DNA from: Liopterus haemorrhoidalis
Taxonomy: Eukaryota; Arthropoda; Insecta; Coleoptera; Dytiscidae
NCBI GenBank assembly: GCA_963971575.1
Contig: OZ020618.1
Span: 3,040,501 to 3,104,500, forward strand
Direction: 5' to 3'
Length of the DNA: 64,000 nt
This document shows positions 41,970 to 54,289 of the stretch, one piece after another. Below the pieces are notes generated by a model. That model was not told the DNA's origin and ran no database searches. It saw nothing but the letters and a program-made list of their open reading frames with translations. A program made the translations under genes and the position numbers. The stretch's first letter is position 1. Every line of letters begins with the position of its first letter.

Positions 41970-44860
41970 GTTAACTTTTGTTCCTCCATTACCTGGCAGA
42001 ACCAATAGAAAATGTAGACCCGTACGTCGGTACTGTGATAAATAAATTTACTGCAGTTCCCTTGCGATTGACCACAATTCATTTGTTGGTTGATATGATG
42101 AGAAAATAATAATCACTTAGGATCATAGTCATTTGTATTTGAAATGAAAGTAGCGATAAACTGTGTTGGGTTATTCTTCTGCTATTCAGTGACAATGTAG
42201 TAGCAATGTTGATGATATTATTCAAATGTGAATCAATGCATAACTGCAAAGGAATCCGTGCATTGAACGTGTATGTGTTACGTCGGTAATTTACGTTGAA
42301 CCGTTGTTTACCTGTACCACATACTTGCACAATGCAACTATGTTCGCAATCAAGAAACACCGGACTAGTTTCGAATCAGAATAAAGTGAAATGTTCATTA
42401 ATGGAACAATGAAAATTGGAAACAATAAAGTAATGTATGGACTTGATACCTTCAGAGTTTTGTAGGTATAGAAGATTTAATGGATTATATTGCTCTTAAA
42501 GCCGTCCCAGCTTCTTCATATCATGTATTGTAAGTCTTCAGCATTGTCTGGAATAAATTGAAAGAAATACATCAACCAAAAGCGCCTACCAGAAAAATGG
42601 TACTAATTAAAAAATTGGTCAAGATGAAATGTGACGATTTGAGCCGTTTACAAAAACATGTTGAAGATTTTTTTGTAAAAATTCGACAAAATCAAAGAAT
42701 TAGACATGTGTATTCCAGAAGAGCTAACAAGTATTTTGTTACTATGTAGTCGTCCGGAAAGTTTCGAAAATTTTAGAAAATATAGCATTACATGTAATAT
42801 TTTTAACAGTATTATCCCATCCTCATCGCCACTAAAGTAAAGCTAAGAAGTCGAGAACTACAAATTATAAAACAAGGAAGATAGCGGACTCCCCCGTTAT
42901 GGCTTTGGACAGCGATAGTTGCGACATTCGTGGTTGTAATATGAACTAGGATTAGGTAGTATGCAACCCGCAGTGCACACAAATATATTTTTATATTTTA
43001 AATTGCTATGAATCGCGATCATTAATTTTCTACCAAAATTAAAAAATAAAATGTAATTTTGGTAGAAAATTAAAGATTGCCTTGAACCGAAAATTATGAT
43101 TAATTTATTTACAACTCTCCTAATTAATTTCCTAAAATTAAAATTAATTACAATTGTTAAAAGTTAATACTTCAGTAAGCATTAAGTTTTATTATTTTAT
43201 TTGCAAGCAAGCATATGAAATAAATAAACAAGTATTTATTTTTTACTTTTATATTTAGTGTCATTTTTTTTATTACACTATTTATATTTTTTTTGCATTT
43301 ACCATTTAAAATATTATTAATTACACTACACCATTTGAAAATAAAAAATGTGGTGCTAATATTTAAAAAATTCTTATAAAATTCATCGCTGTCACAATCA
43401 GAATTTACTGTCACCCGTCGTTATATTGTCAAAAACAATTTCCGCAAATTGCCGATAATGAAGTGTTTTCAAAATGTTGGTAAAAAAAAAACGCTTTTAG
43501 CGCTGTCGGTGGATGGAATATAACTTAAAACCGTTTCAAGGCCGTGTATATGAGTTTCATACCCCTGTCGAGAACTATCTTATTTGTTTCTTGAAATACA
43601 AATTACATGTCATAAGTTGTTACCATGGATATATACTTATATCAGATTTTCACTAATTGCACCACTGAATATACTATTTTTTTGTGATATTGTTCATTTG
43701 TGAGCTAACAAACAATTCTTTCCAGTAATACAGATTTAATTGTACTAAACTATACCCCCTTATAATATTTTTTAAATGTATACTATTTGGTATTTAACTG
43801 TGTTGCAAACTGGGTTAAAGGGCCATTGTTCTAAGTTCAATCAAGAGGCAGCTCTGTTCTTTACAACTGCTCCAGAATCGAACAATTGTGCTCGGTATAA
43901 GTGCATGTTGAATGGTACTGTCTGTAAGATCGTATCACTTTCCAACAGTGAAGACAGGACTTTTCATTTCCGTTCTAGAATACAATACGCCATTTCCTAC
44001 TCAGAAATACCTTCACAGGCTAAAGATTATAACAAATACTATTATTTAATTTTATAACTACTTAGAAGTAAAGGAATTGGGAACTAGTGGCTCCAGAGCC
44101 GCATAAATCTCCTTTAAAATACGTTAATTTGAATCCACACAATGTTTAGAGTCTCTTATATAGAGTCTTAAAATTTCTGATCACCTTTATAGGGTTTTGT
44201 ACATACAATAAAAAAAACAAAACCTTGAGCGATTAAGATATTGTCACATAGGTAATCCTAGGTCAGGATTACGACATCTAGACATTGTGACGGTCAACTG
44301 TCTGATTAAAAACTATTCGTCAGCGTCTGACGTATGTGGCCTGATAATGAGGAAATATTTGTCATGACGAATGAATATTGGAACAAGGTTAAACTTTCGG
44401 TACTTAATAGATGGATGTCGAGAATATTGAGGTAGTGGAACATAGCCAACTCCGCTGCACATATTAGTCCAGAAGGTGACGACCACGACACTGACGCCAG
44501 ATTCTTGTATCGAGGGTGAAGCCAAGCAAGTAGTGACCATGTGAGTGGGAGAAGACTTCTCCAGGCTCCTCGACCCCGGATGGGTATCCCCCGCCTCGGA
44601 TATAGGTCCAAGCTGATCCTGGCCAACACGGGGTGGACCAAAGACTTCCCCAACTCCATTGACCAATTCAAACATTATTTTGTAAATGTGATATACATAT
44701 TTAATAAATTTGTTATGTTGAAACCAGGAGTTGTGTCTCAATCAAACCACCCACGTGACAATATTGTCTGTGTGTTTGTATTGTAGAAATTGTGGCGAAA
44801 CGCTTGGAACTAGAAGTTTGAAATTTGGCGTGCATACACAGTTCCTTGACACTCATATAT
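41970..44860. other. Long stretch without recognised genes or element ends
   Basis: Frames at 42558, 43776 and 44313 (minus) are open for 63-142 codons but show no domain. A perfect hairpin lies at 43024-43073. This is one of the least annotated parts of the window. Confidence 0.4.
43024..43073. repeat. Perfect 19 bp inverted repeat (hairpin)
   Basis: AATTTTCTACCAAAATTA and its complement TAATTTTGGTAGAAAATT with about a dozen A/T bases between. Possibly a very short MITE core; no other copy seen. Confidence 0.75.
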
Positions 44861-44861
44861 G

Positions 44862-45165
44862 AAAAATACTAAAACTTTAAAAAAACAACGCCTGAGATTA
44901 ATAAAAACAGGCATATTTTACCATAACGATGCCAGGAGCTTTTAACTCTTCGCTTAGTGACCGGGGAAAAGTTCCTTCGTGTACCTCGGCGACCGATGGC
45001 TCGTCAGCCTCCAAAATACTAAGACTTTATAAACCAATGCCTGAGATTAATAAAAACAGGCATATTTTACCATAACGATGCCAGGCTCTTTTAACTCTTC
45101 GTTTAGTGACCGGGGAAAAGTTCCTCTGTGTACATCGGCGACCGATGGCTCGTCAGCCGCCAGAA
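44862..45165. repeat. Tandem ~150 bp duplication (2 copies)
   Basis: Both copies contain GCCTGAGATTAATAAAAACA, GGCATATTTTACCATAACGA, AGTGACCGGGGAAAAGTTCC and GACCGATGGCTCGTCAGCC, with few differences. Function unknown. Confidence 0.93.
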
Positions 45166-45744
45166 CTTGTTCACGTTAGGCCCTCGACGCGTCGGCTGAG
45201 CGCTCTGAGAGTTTCTTAAGCGGCGATACATGCTGATATAGTTTATTTTCAAATAGGTGCAGCAGTTCTTTAGTTTTGAGGTAGCATACACACCTACACA
45301 TAAATGAATTAATTAATATAATATAGATTTATCAGACTCACTGGAGATCTGGATAATTGTACTGTTTGACAAATATCTCGCGAAAGGGCGAAGTGATAGA
45401 GCACTATAATAGACCGTGACAGACAGCCAAAGAAGGAAGTAGCAATTCACATTATAACTCTTTTATGTTATATCTATTAGTTAGATCTACAAATTAAACA
45501 CCACCCATCAGAGTTGGACATAAAACTGTAGAAACATTATTGCTTGCTTTATGCGAGAATTTCACTTGGCGATTATTATGTCTACTTGTGTATTGGCCAA
45601 ATCACATGGCTCAGTGGTTTTAATTTTGCACGAAAATATGGTTATGATAATCATATGGCAAAATGTGTGCTGCGTTTGCTCACAGGGCAGAATAAACGCA
45701 ATCGAGTAGTTGATGACGAAAATGCATAAATTACGCTTCGAATT

Positions 45745-45960
45745 TACCAGATTTAGTCCACAGCGAATTTTTCCTGTTTCCAAACATGAAGGAATGGCTC
45801 GCAGGGAAAATATTCACGTCGAAAGAGGTCATCGCAGAAAAATATGCCTATTTTAACGCCTTCTGGAATCTTAATTTTTGGATGACATGTAAATGTAGGA
45901 GAAACGCTGAGGAAAGTGTATCGAGCTAAAAGGAATCTATGTTAAGAAATAAAAATGAAT
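45745..45960 (+). mobile_element. Mariner C-terminal remnant (mariner-5)
   Basis: Reads NLPDLVHSEFFLFPNMKEWL, then KIFTSKEVIAEKYAYFNAF, corresponding to the YSPDLAPSDFFLFP..K.WL segment after the second catalytic Asp of mariner transposases. The rest is missing or unrecognisable. Confidence 0.75.
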
Positions 45961-46985
45961 CAACCCAAGATAATGTTACATATATTATTGGGTGGTTGGT
46001 TTAACATTGGGTTCCCAGGGTGTCGGGTTCACGTACGAAACAGAAACAGTCGCACGCAAACAATCCAAACCAGGATTCAGAGGGATGGGATGAGGTTTAT
46101 GTTTCTCTTCGGTCAACCATCTCTCGTAAGCCAGTTCATTTCAAGACACTGACGACAACGCTTTGCCTCTTTTAACCGGTCAGTTTCCGCATGTCAGTTT
46201 GCAGTTGATGTTCTTCAGCACGTCTCAACAATCGTCTCTCTTCGTTCGATAATGTGTGTTTCTATTGTTTTGTTAGGACTTATTGACCTACCTTTGTATC
46301 TACCCACAATATCTTGTCACCTACAAAATCCTGAATTGTGTGAAAATCTACACATCACATCAATTTTCTAAACAACCTGTATTCTTCTAGTGCGATTGCA
46401 ATTGACTCTAATAAACGATATCTAATTATACGGTGTATTTGGCGCAATTGGCAATAATGTTAGCTAATTACCTCCCTTAAATTAATAATTATAATCGGTG
46501 TTAATCACAGTATAATATGGGAGTGGGTATTAATGAAACTGATGAAATAAGAACAAAGGGTTGGCCGATGGTCGAGTGCCGGAGCTCCGGATAGATCAGC
46601 CATTGTCCGCGGCAACTGGTGTTGGCACCGTGATAAAACTAGCTCGTGGCGGATTTAACCCACACAAGTACTTTAATGTTTTCCTCCCTCGATGAAACCA
46701 TGGTGACCGTCACAAACATTCTACCACAAGGCGTACGCAAATCTCTTTCCACAAAAATAATACGAAAAAATTTCACTCATTCTCTTGTCTGGTATAGTAT
46801 ATTTCATTATGTAATACGTTAATAAGTATGGTGATTTTGGTCATCATTAGGTTTTGTAGGTATGGCCACTATACAACCCTTATAACGTCCCTCATATGGA
46901 TGTCTGTCTGTTGATCTGTCTGTCTCTACAGTAAAAATTGTGGACTGAACATAGTAAGTTGAAATTTTGCGTGCTTATCAAACTT
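45961..46985. other. Interval without recognised features
   Basis: Contains a piece of a dispersed repeat (CTACAAAATCCTGAATTGTG near 46320, shared with 15.4 and 48.98 kb) and GTCTGTCTGTTGATCTGTCT at 46903. A GC-richer block at 46560-46740 has no recognised identity. Confidence 0.4.
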
Positions 46986-46990
46986 TTTTA

Positions 46991-47577
46991 TACCCTTTTC
47001 ACACTAGATCTTTAAGACGAGTGAACTTAAAGTTCACCGATGTTTAAGATCGGTATGCTTTCACACTTGAACTTTAAATCTCTGGTGCTGTCATCAGCTA
47101 CAGTAATTTTGTCCTTAAGTTACCGTCATGAAATTACCAGTTTTGAACTGTCTGCGCAGACGCACATTTTGAATTATTATAAACAAATATGGATATTTCA
47201 TTTCATTCTACAATAAATAATATATTACACCTGTATTAACATGTAAGTCGATACATTTTATCTCAATTATTGTAGCTCTGTATTTTATTAAACACATTAT
47301 TAAAATAAATAATTTTATTATAACAATAAGTATAAACTTCTTATAACGTCGATATAATACAGTATTCTTGTTTTTGATAATATAATAAAATGTTGACAGC
47401 ACAAATTCAAGAAGTATTTTTTTTTATAATAGAAATTAAGTTGGCAATGCGTACGAAGTTGCAGAACTCTGTCTTAAACATCGTTCGTGTTTAGACGAGG
47501 CCGTACAGTTTCACATTAGCGTTTAAAGATACATTTACTTTAACATCCGATCTTAAAGATCTAGTGTGAAAAGGGTA
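46991..47577. mobile_element. PIF/Harbinger-type MITE (587 bp), TTA target duplication
   Basis: Ends TACCCTTTTCACACTAGATC perfectly inverted, at least 27 bases matching, flanked by TTA (46988-46990 and 47578-47580). Interior partly palindromic (AAGTTCACCGATGTTTAAGA). No transposase frame. Confidence 0.93.
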
Positions 47578-48689
47578 TTAGCCACAAGTAGGAAAACTAT
47601 AAAGAGTTCAAAAACACAGATCACGAGATAAATATAAATATGGATATTAACACAAACTTTGTATTAATCTTATTAAATTTATTAATATATTAATTAAGAT
47701 TCTCGTGAAATTTAAAATTTTATATGTTTTTAAGTAATAAATGGAATAAGAATATCACAATTTTTGTGTCAATCTGGTGCCCAATGTAGGGCCAAATTGA
47801 GATTTGGGTAATTTTAATTTCTCAGTGAAATGCAATTTTTGTGAAACAAATTGGCCCCACGTTGGGCGCCAAATTAACATAAACTTTGTATTTTTATTAT
47901 TAAACTTATTAATTTACAACAAGGATAAGATTCTCGATCAGATAATTTTTGGAAATGTATAGAAAATTTTGCGTCGTTGAAAAAAAAAATAATTATTAAA
48001 AAAAATCTATTAGGTGGTATCAAAAGAAAGCTATTAGGGAAAGGAAAGTTTTTTTAGATTTTTTTTTTAAACTGTACTAAAAAAAAACTGTACTTCATCC
48101 TTTAACACAAAAGAATTAAACAAAAATCTGAAAAAATTTAAATAAATCTAAACCGGAAACGTACGAGATGTTCGATTAGATTTCGTTTTTGGATTTTTTT
48201 TGTGTTTTTGACAAAATTCATTATTTTTTTAATTCATGACTAAATTATGACTAATGATATGGATATCTTGTATTTATGACTAAGGTAGTGTATGTTTTTT
48301 CTTACTTAAAAATATAATAAACAATTCCTGAGAATCGAGTTAATGTTTTTAAGCTCTGCCTACTATCATACGTCATGATGAACATATTGTTTGAATTATT
48401 TTAGTTTTTTGTTTTTAAGATATCAAGGAGGGACAAATCATTTACAGTAGTGTAATACCTAGAAATCAACTCACTATCAACACATTACTAATAGTGAGGA
48501 ATTCATTTTTCAAATTGAATAAAAAGTAAGCTACTTATTAATATATTTCTTATTAATTTAATGAAAAATTAGATAGGAAGCAAATGCAGAAAGATGAGAT
48601 TTTTTAATTTAAATTGTCGCGAAATTTTCCCAAATTATTTAAATTAAATTTAAAAAATTTGAATGTAAGCTCTTAATACGTAAATAACG

Positions 48690-49250
48690 AATAAAAATTA
48701 TTAAAAAAACTATTGATTTTGATGTGATTGTAGATATAATATTATTGTAGAAGTAGGAAATAATTTCACATATATTGTTCGTTATAGCACCTGAGGAAGC
48801 CAACAAATTAGTTGGCGAATCCTTGTATTACTTAAATAAACGTTCTGTACAAAAAGCTTAGTGAAATTATTTCCTACTTCTACTATTATATCAATTGGAC
48901 GTTAAAAATTATTCAAGATATAATATTGTCCTAGACATCCAGCGTTCTGTTGGCTTCTTACACTTGATAAATACCTACAAAACCCTGAATTGTGTGAAAA
49001 TTCACACATCACATCTCCATTTTTTATTTAGCTGTCATGTCCCGATTTATAATTGTCCTCTCCCGGTTTTTCATTGTTATGCCTCGACTTTCAATTGCCA
49101 TGTCCCAAGTTTTAGTTGTAATAATTTGGTCACCTTAATCTAATCCTTTCTATTTCCTAAATTCATAAGCAAATCTCTATGTTTACATTTAATCCTAAAT
49201 CCTAGTATTGTGATTTAATCTAATGTGTTCAATTTTTTAGTGCCATAAAA
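48690..49250. repeat. Dispersed repeat (family W) with internal inverted repeat
   Basis: Segments CTACAAAACCCTGAATTGTG, GTTGGCTTCTTACACTTG and AATTCACACATCACAT recur at 15360-15480 and 46310-46370. Contains AATAACGAATAAAAATTATT near 48685 as in 15285. Holds the hairpin 48748-48882. Confidence 0.7.
48748..48882 (+). other. Perfect 22 bp inverted repeat around a hammerhead-like core
   Basis: Arms TAGAAGTAGGAAATAATTTC... (48748-48769) and complement (48861-48882). Inside: CTGAGGA (48791-48797), A, a perfect stem GCCAAC/GTTGGC with loop AAATTA (48799-48816), then GAAT. This is the CUGANGA-stem II-GAA layout of hammerhead ribozymes with one extra A and GAAU for GAAA. Activity not implied. Confidence 0.5.
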
Positions 49251-49974
49251 CAAATTTAATCCATCAATAGTAGCACATATCAGCTAGTGTTATATTGGTT
49301 GGAGAACAAATAGTTATCCTGGAACGTGTCGATTAAGGTTGCGGTGTTGAAGCGAATTTCTTGCCGGTAGCGAGAGAAACGAAGGCGACTCTGTTAAAAG
49401 TCTGCAATAATTCCTGATTTTCAGCAACACGTGTAAATTGGCCACGTTCACCATATATCCAACGCGCGAAATCGGCTCATATCGACAAGGAATTCCCTAA
49501 AGAATTACTCAACGCAGAGATTTTCAAACTTTTAACGCATATGCTCAAACTAAAACAATATAAAATACTAAAAAACAGTTTCATCTTAAAAGAAAACATA
49601 TTAGTTGAAGCGTGTATAGTTTTAAGTAAAAACCATCAAAAATAAAACGAATTTGGTATACTTATTTTAGAAATACTTAAATATTGAATTTAACATTGGA
49701 CTGAATACTTATTATCTTACAATGAAGTCAGCTAGGATCGATAGTACAGACTTCAATTGTATTATGGTAATAAACAGTAGCACGCTCCCAGTGTTGGTGT
49801 AGACACTAGCTTGTCAATGCGGCATGGTCTGATGGTCTCGGCAGACTTGTCGTATGCCACCATGTTGCCTCGATGTAGACGCGCCATTAAGATCTACAAT
49901 CTCGTCGTATGTTAATGGATAGATTGTTCCGAGTGTATCTAAATAATCATTGTAGTATACTACGACATCTACAT

Positions 49975-50345
49975 CAATGGAGTTCCACAAGGTTCCGTAC
50001 TTGGCCGTCTTCTGTTTAACCTTTATACTCACGAATTTCTAGAGACAAACTCAAGTAAATGTATATATGCTGATATGCTGATTTGGAGCAATCTGAAAAG
50101 TCCTGTCTAGTGATCTTGATATGCTCTACTCTTATTTTAAGCAATGGAGGCACTGTCCTAATCTTTTAAAAATTGAGGCAACCAGTTACCATCTCGATAA
50201 TACAGAATCAAATACCAAGACGTCGATAAACTTCAATGGTACCATTTTAAAACATAACCCCAATCCAAAATATTAACTTACAAACATCACCTGAAAAAAA
50301 CTGCTGCTAAAATCAAGGTGGTCAAGCTTCGTAAAGGTCCGTTGC
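49975..50345 (+). mobile_element. Jockey-like LINE RT fragment
   Basis: Reads INGVPQGSVLGRLLFNLYTH, KCIYADMLIWSNL (YADD changed to YADM), then with frameshifts YSYFKQWRHCPNLLKIEATS, INFNGTILKHNPNPKYL and TYKHHLKKTAAKIKVVKL: RT motifs 4 to thumb in the right order. Degenerate. Confidence 0.85.
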
Positions 50346-50387
50346 TCTATTTAAGAGCCATAGGAAATTATATATATTTATACATAC

Positions 50388-50510
50388 ATCGGTGGCTGCC
50401 CAGTGAAGAAGGAATGGTTACGGTTATCTTGCCACTGCCGGGGTTTGAACCCGTTTTGTAGTTTACGAACTAAAATAGTTGAGCTACGATTGTTTTAATC
50501 ACAGTACTAA
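50388..50510 (-). mobile_element. tRNA-derived SINE (family S3)
   Basis: Minus strand: A box TAGCTCAACTA (50476-50486), B box GGGTTCAAACCCC (50440-50452) at tRNA spacing, then a non-tRNA body with CACTGGGCAGCCACCGATG. The arms around the B box pair as a T-stem. Confidence 0.75.
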
Positions 50511-50519
50511 ATTCCACTA

Positions 50520-52580
50520 CTCAATTACTGCGGTAAACTCAATGACTTGTCTAAATTTACTTTGATTTCCCTCCCTGCTATTCTTTGCAGACTTCTTTCC
50601 AGACCCTTCTCGCAGTTGTTAGTGGTCTCTAGAAGATTACATAGTCCTTTACCAATCCTAAACGGTTGGCGTCGTACTTTACAAGACCGTATTTGTAATA
50701 GTTACACAGATGTTCTCAAAGAGCTTTCATATCAAATATTGAAGATCTTAAGTCAAAGCATAGAGTTTATTTAGTGTGCAAATGTTTTTAGATCGCCAGA
50801 AAAATGTATAATGCTCCTATATAATTCAAATACTAAAGAAAGCTAAATAAGGTGGGTATTTAAGGCAATTTATATTTGATTTTTGACTGATGTAATCGGA
50901 CTCGGACGTTGTTGGCCATAAGAGGAATACCCGTGGATGTTAATCGAGAAGAGATTTTGATCAAAATCGGATTTAAGAGCAAATGGAATTAAATCCACGG
51001 AAAAAAGTCCATTTCAGCTTAATTTGCTAATGGACTTAAGTTAAGTGGACTTAAATCAAGATTATTTGCGGCTTATTTTGTGGATTATTTATTTATGTAC
51101 CTCACCATAAGGTAACTCTTCCCCGGATCAAAGATTTATTTATTCTGAACTATCGGACGGCAATAGTAACTCTGGAGCACCACACAAAAAAAATTAGATA
51201 ATATCATCTAAATTTCTCCCGAAAGAAAATGCCTAGAAATCGAACCAGGTGGAAATAACTATGATATTGTGTGTTGTCTTTGTACTACCTTTGAACTGAC
51301 TTGTTGAGTACTACTGGATTTTCTTCCACACCCCTATACTTATAAAAGCGACTCGCCAAGGGGAATCTTATGGTACTATCGCATTTACTACAATCTAAAA
51401 TTAATTGACAAAATAAATAAATTGAACAAATATTGGCTATAAATTTATTACTGCAAGTAAAACAGTTTACTTTACTGATAAAAACGGAAAAATTCGCAGC
51501 TTGAGTTTTATAGAATACAATTAGAATAAAGTATGGGTCTAGTTAGATCAGAAAACCGCAATTGTCAATATTTTTTTTCATAATCTACTAAAGAAAGACT
51601 GTGCGTCTGATGGCTAGTACAGGATTTATTCTAAGAGGAGGATCAGAAAGCAAAAAAATGTTTTTGCTTTACTTTGGGATGAAATGACTATGAAAAATGC
51701 AACGCTGCCTCCTGTACTATGAGTCTTATCCCTAGGTTTGCGCCTGGTATCAAGCCTATCTTTTCATCTCTAATTGTGCGGCCGAGAATTAATCAGGAAG
51801 ATTTCGTACAAGAACAGAAACCTATCAAATATATTCAATATTTAAACATCTAACTTAACGATCAACTTATTTAAAGCTTGATCCTAATCACTTCATTCCC
51901 AGTATGTTAACCAATGCACTGTTCTCATTTTAATAGATGAGATTAACATTTTAAATTTTCATTAAACTAGAAGTAAGAGTAGTAATTTTAAAAATTTATG
52001 ATGTGGTTAGTGGTGTGGTTTTATCATGCAGGTGACCAGTTATTTCCGGGAGAAGCGGGTAGATGGCAGTGTGTAAAGTAGGACCGCAGTGGCTTACCGT
52101 GATAAAGGAATATTTACACTCCTCGCGGACAGTAATTAAGCCTCACCTATATTTACATGCCTGATTAGATTTAGTCTGTGTGCATAGGCTTTTAGAGTCA
52201 TGTTACTCCACAAATATTAACTTCAGTTACTCTTTTTTACCCCCAAACCAACAGATTTAAAGATCATAACTTGAAAAACTGATGCGGAATGTGCATTTTT
52301 ACACATTGCATGGCTTAAACCTCATTTATAATGGACACATAGCACAGGCACAGCATAAGAATCAGCATAAGAATCAGAAGACTGTCTTTGTTGAGTTTAT
52401 TAGAGACAGAAGTTCAGAACAGTCTCTCTCTTTGTACTAATCTCTATGCAAATGCTATACTTATACTATATATTTATTATAAACGAGGATTTACTTCGAG
52501 GCTTTGAAATGGACATATCATTTTGAGCTTTTACTTTATATTCTGTGATTATAGCACGTATTTTTAAATTATATCAGAAA
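50520..52580. other. Long stretch without recognised genes or element ends
   Basis: A 75-codon frame at 50547 and ALLWDEMTMKNATLPP at about 51665 were looked at; neither supports a call. Confidence 0.4.
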
Positions 52581-52583
52581 TAT

Positions 52584-53035
52584 TATAGTTGATAGGTAAT
52601 GGGATTCGGACCAGTCAGAAAATAAAACAAAATTTATTAACTTCGCTTACGTTTCGATTTAATTTTAGGTGCTAAATTATTTAATAAATTACCAAATGTA
52701 ATAAATGATTTTAGTTTTACTAAATTCAAAAATGTTATACTAATCTCAAACTTCAGCAACCTTTTGTGCCGCGTCATATTAGAGACTAGTGGAGCTAAAT
52801 ACACACGACTGCATCCCAAACCCTGGCGATATGCAGCCACGGAAATTATTATTACTATTATTATTATTATTATTATTATTAATTTAAATTTTTGTATTAA
52901 TTTTAAACTGTTATTTTATATCGTGACTATTAACTAAGCTCTGATGAAGATTTAAATTAAATCGAAACGTAAGCGAAGTTAATAAATTTTGTTTTATTTT
53001 CTGACTGGTCCGAATCTCATTATCTATCAACTATA
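52584..53035. mobile_element. Inverted-repeat element, 82 bp arms, enclosing an RT C-terminal remnant
   Basis: Arms 52584-52665 and 52954-53035 are inverted copies with two differences (TATAGTTGATAGGTAATGGG on the left). Between them, on the minus side of the arms but + strand, LGAKLFNKLPNVINDFSFTK is the end of a non-LTR RT. A hammerhead-like core (CTGATGA 52941, stem GATTTA/TAAATC, GAAAC) sits at the inner edge of the right arm. A (TTA)n run is at 52848-52881. Confidence 0.75.
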
Positions 53036-53140
53036 AGGAAATATTATGTTAATATGATAATATATAAATACAGATGATAGATAAGATGTAATTATTAGTT
53101 TATAAAGATAATATAAGAAGTAATTATTAGTTTAAAAAAG

Positions 53141-54240
53141 GGGACAGGCTCACATTTCATCGGCTCTGAACCTTCTTGTGGACTGTATTTTTTTTACTTT
53201 TTTTTGGCGCAGATGTCAAAATTTTAGACCGTAACTCAAAAGTGACCATATATTTGTGATCTTAGGCTAAAAATGTATGAGTATATTTATTTAAAAAAAT
53301 TATTTTAAAAAAAAATCCCTAAAATTTTGAAATTTTGGGTCAAAAATTTTTTTACTCCGATTTTAGCCAAAATATAGTTTTAAGCTAATTTTTTGGTGAT
53401 GATTATGAAAAAAATAATTAAAAAATTCATGCTTTCCTAGTTTTTGAGTTAGAGCCGATTTGGGCTAGTTTTTTGCCTATAATTCCAAAAATTTTGCCCA
53501 AACTTCAAAACGGACCAAATTTTGTTGATCTATGACCAAAAATACATATTTATACCAATTTTCAATAAAATCGGAGACAAAAAAATTTTGCTCAAAAATC
53601 GAAAAAATCGTAAGGGGTACCCCTTACGACTTTTTCGATTTTTGGCCATTTTCAAGGGTTTTGGATTACTGCCTATACAAAACTTAATAATTGGTTTATT
53701 AAAGCCCAATTTTTTTCCAAGACTGAACAATGTAATAGAATTTAAAAATTTCAAACCGAAGATTTTTATCCCTAACCATTTTTTAGTTAGGATTTATCAA
53801 AATTTTCAAAAAATAAAAAAAAAAATTAAAAACTTTCAAAAAATTTTTTTGTTCCAAAATAAGGTCAAAGGTCAATTAGGACCTCAAGATTTCAAAAATT
53901 TTAACCGCAGGTCTTTGTCACATTTCGTTTTTGAGATACGTCCATCCGAAGATGAAAATATCTATAAATCACACCATATTAAAATTTGTCATAGTTTTAA
54001 AATTCACAAAACGAATAAGGCATCAAATTTTTTCTAGACTAAATAAACTACAAGGAATCGATAAATTCTAACCTCAGAACATTTTCTCTAACCGTTTTTT
54101 AGTTGTGGAAGACAAATATACAGACAGTTAGACAGACAGACAAAAATTGCTTTTTTGGTTGATATTGTCTTTTAATCATCTGAAACTTGTAGAAACCAAA
54201 TATGAGACCGAAAAAGTAAAAAGAAAAACAGATACAGGTT
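53141..54240 (+). repeat. Unclassified dispersed repeat (family U), copy 3
   Basis: Starts CACATTTCATCGGCTCTGAA and follows copy 2 to CTAAATAAACTACAAGGAAT, with only one sub-repeat, then the shared end CAGACAGACAAAAATTGC and ACCAAATATGAGACCGAAAA. Open for 171 codons (53522-54037), but the product is a Lys/Asn/Phe-rich consequence of base composition. Confidence 0.87.
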
Positions 54241-54289
54241 CCAATTTTATTAATACAAATTCTTTTTTTTTTATTATAATGTACTACTA

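Noticed and set aside
44306..44741. Overlapping minus frames of 121 and 142 codons
   Set aside because: No domain or repeat family recognised, two frames equally open; unsupported as a gene.
51600..51800. ALLWDEMTMKNATLPP, reminiscent of a P-element/THAP9 transposase motif
   Set aside because: Only a few residues match; no second motif in order.
52941..52968. True hammerhead ribozyme at the right arm
   Set aside because: Stem II and GAAA are present, but no stem III ending in UH with a pairing stem I could be built; kept only as a hammerhead-like core.
53522..54037. 171-codon frame in repeat U copy 3
   Set aside because: The matching frame is not open over the same length in copies 1 and 2, and composition follows base bias.
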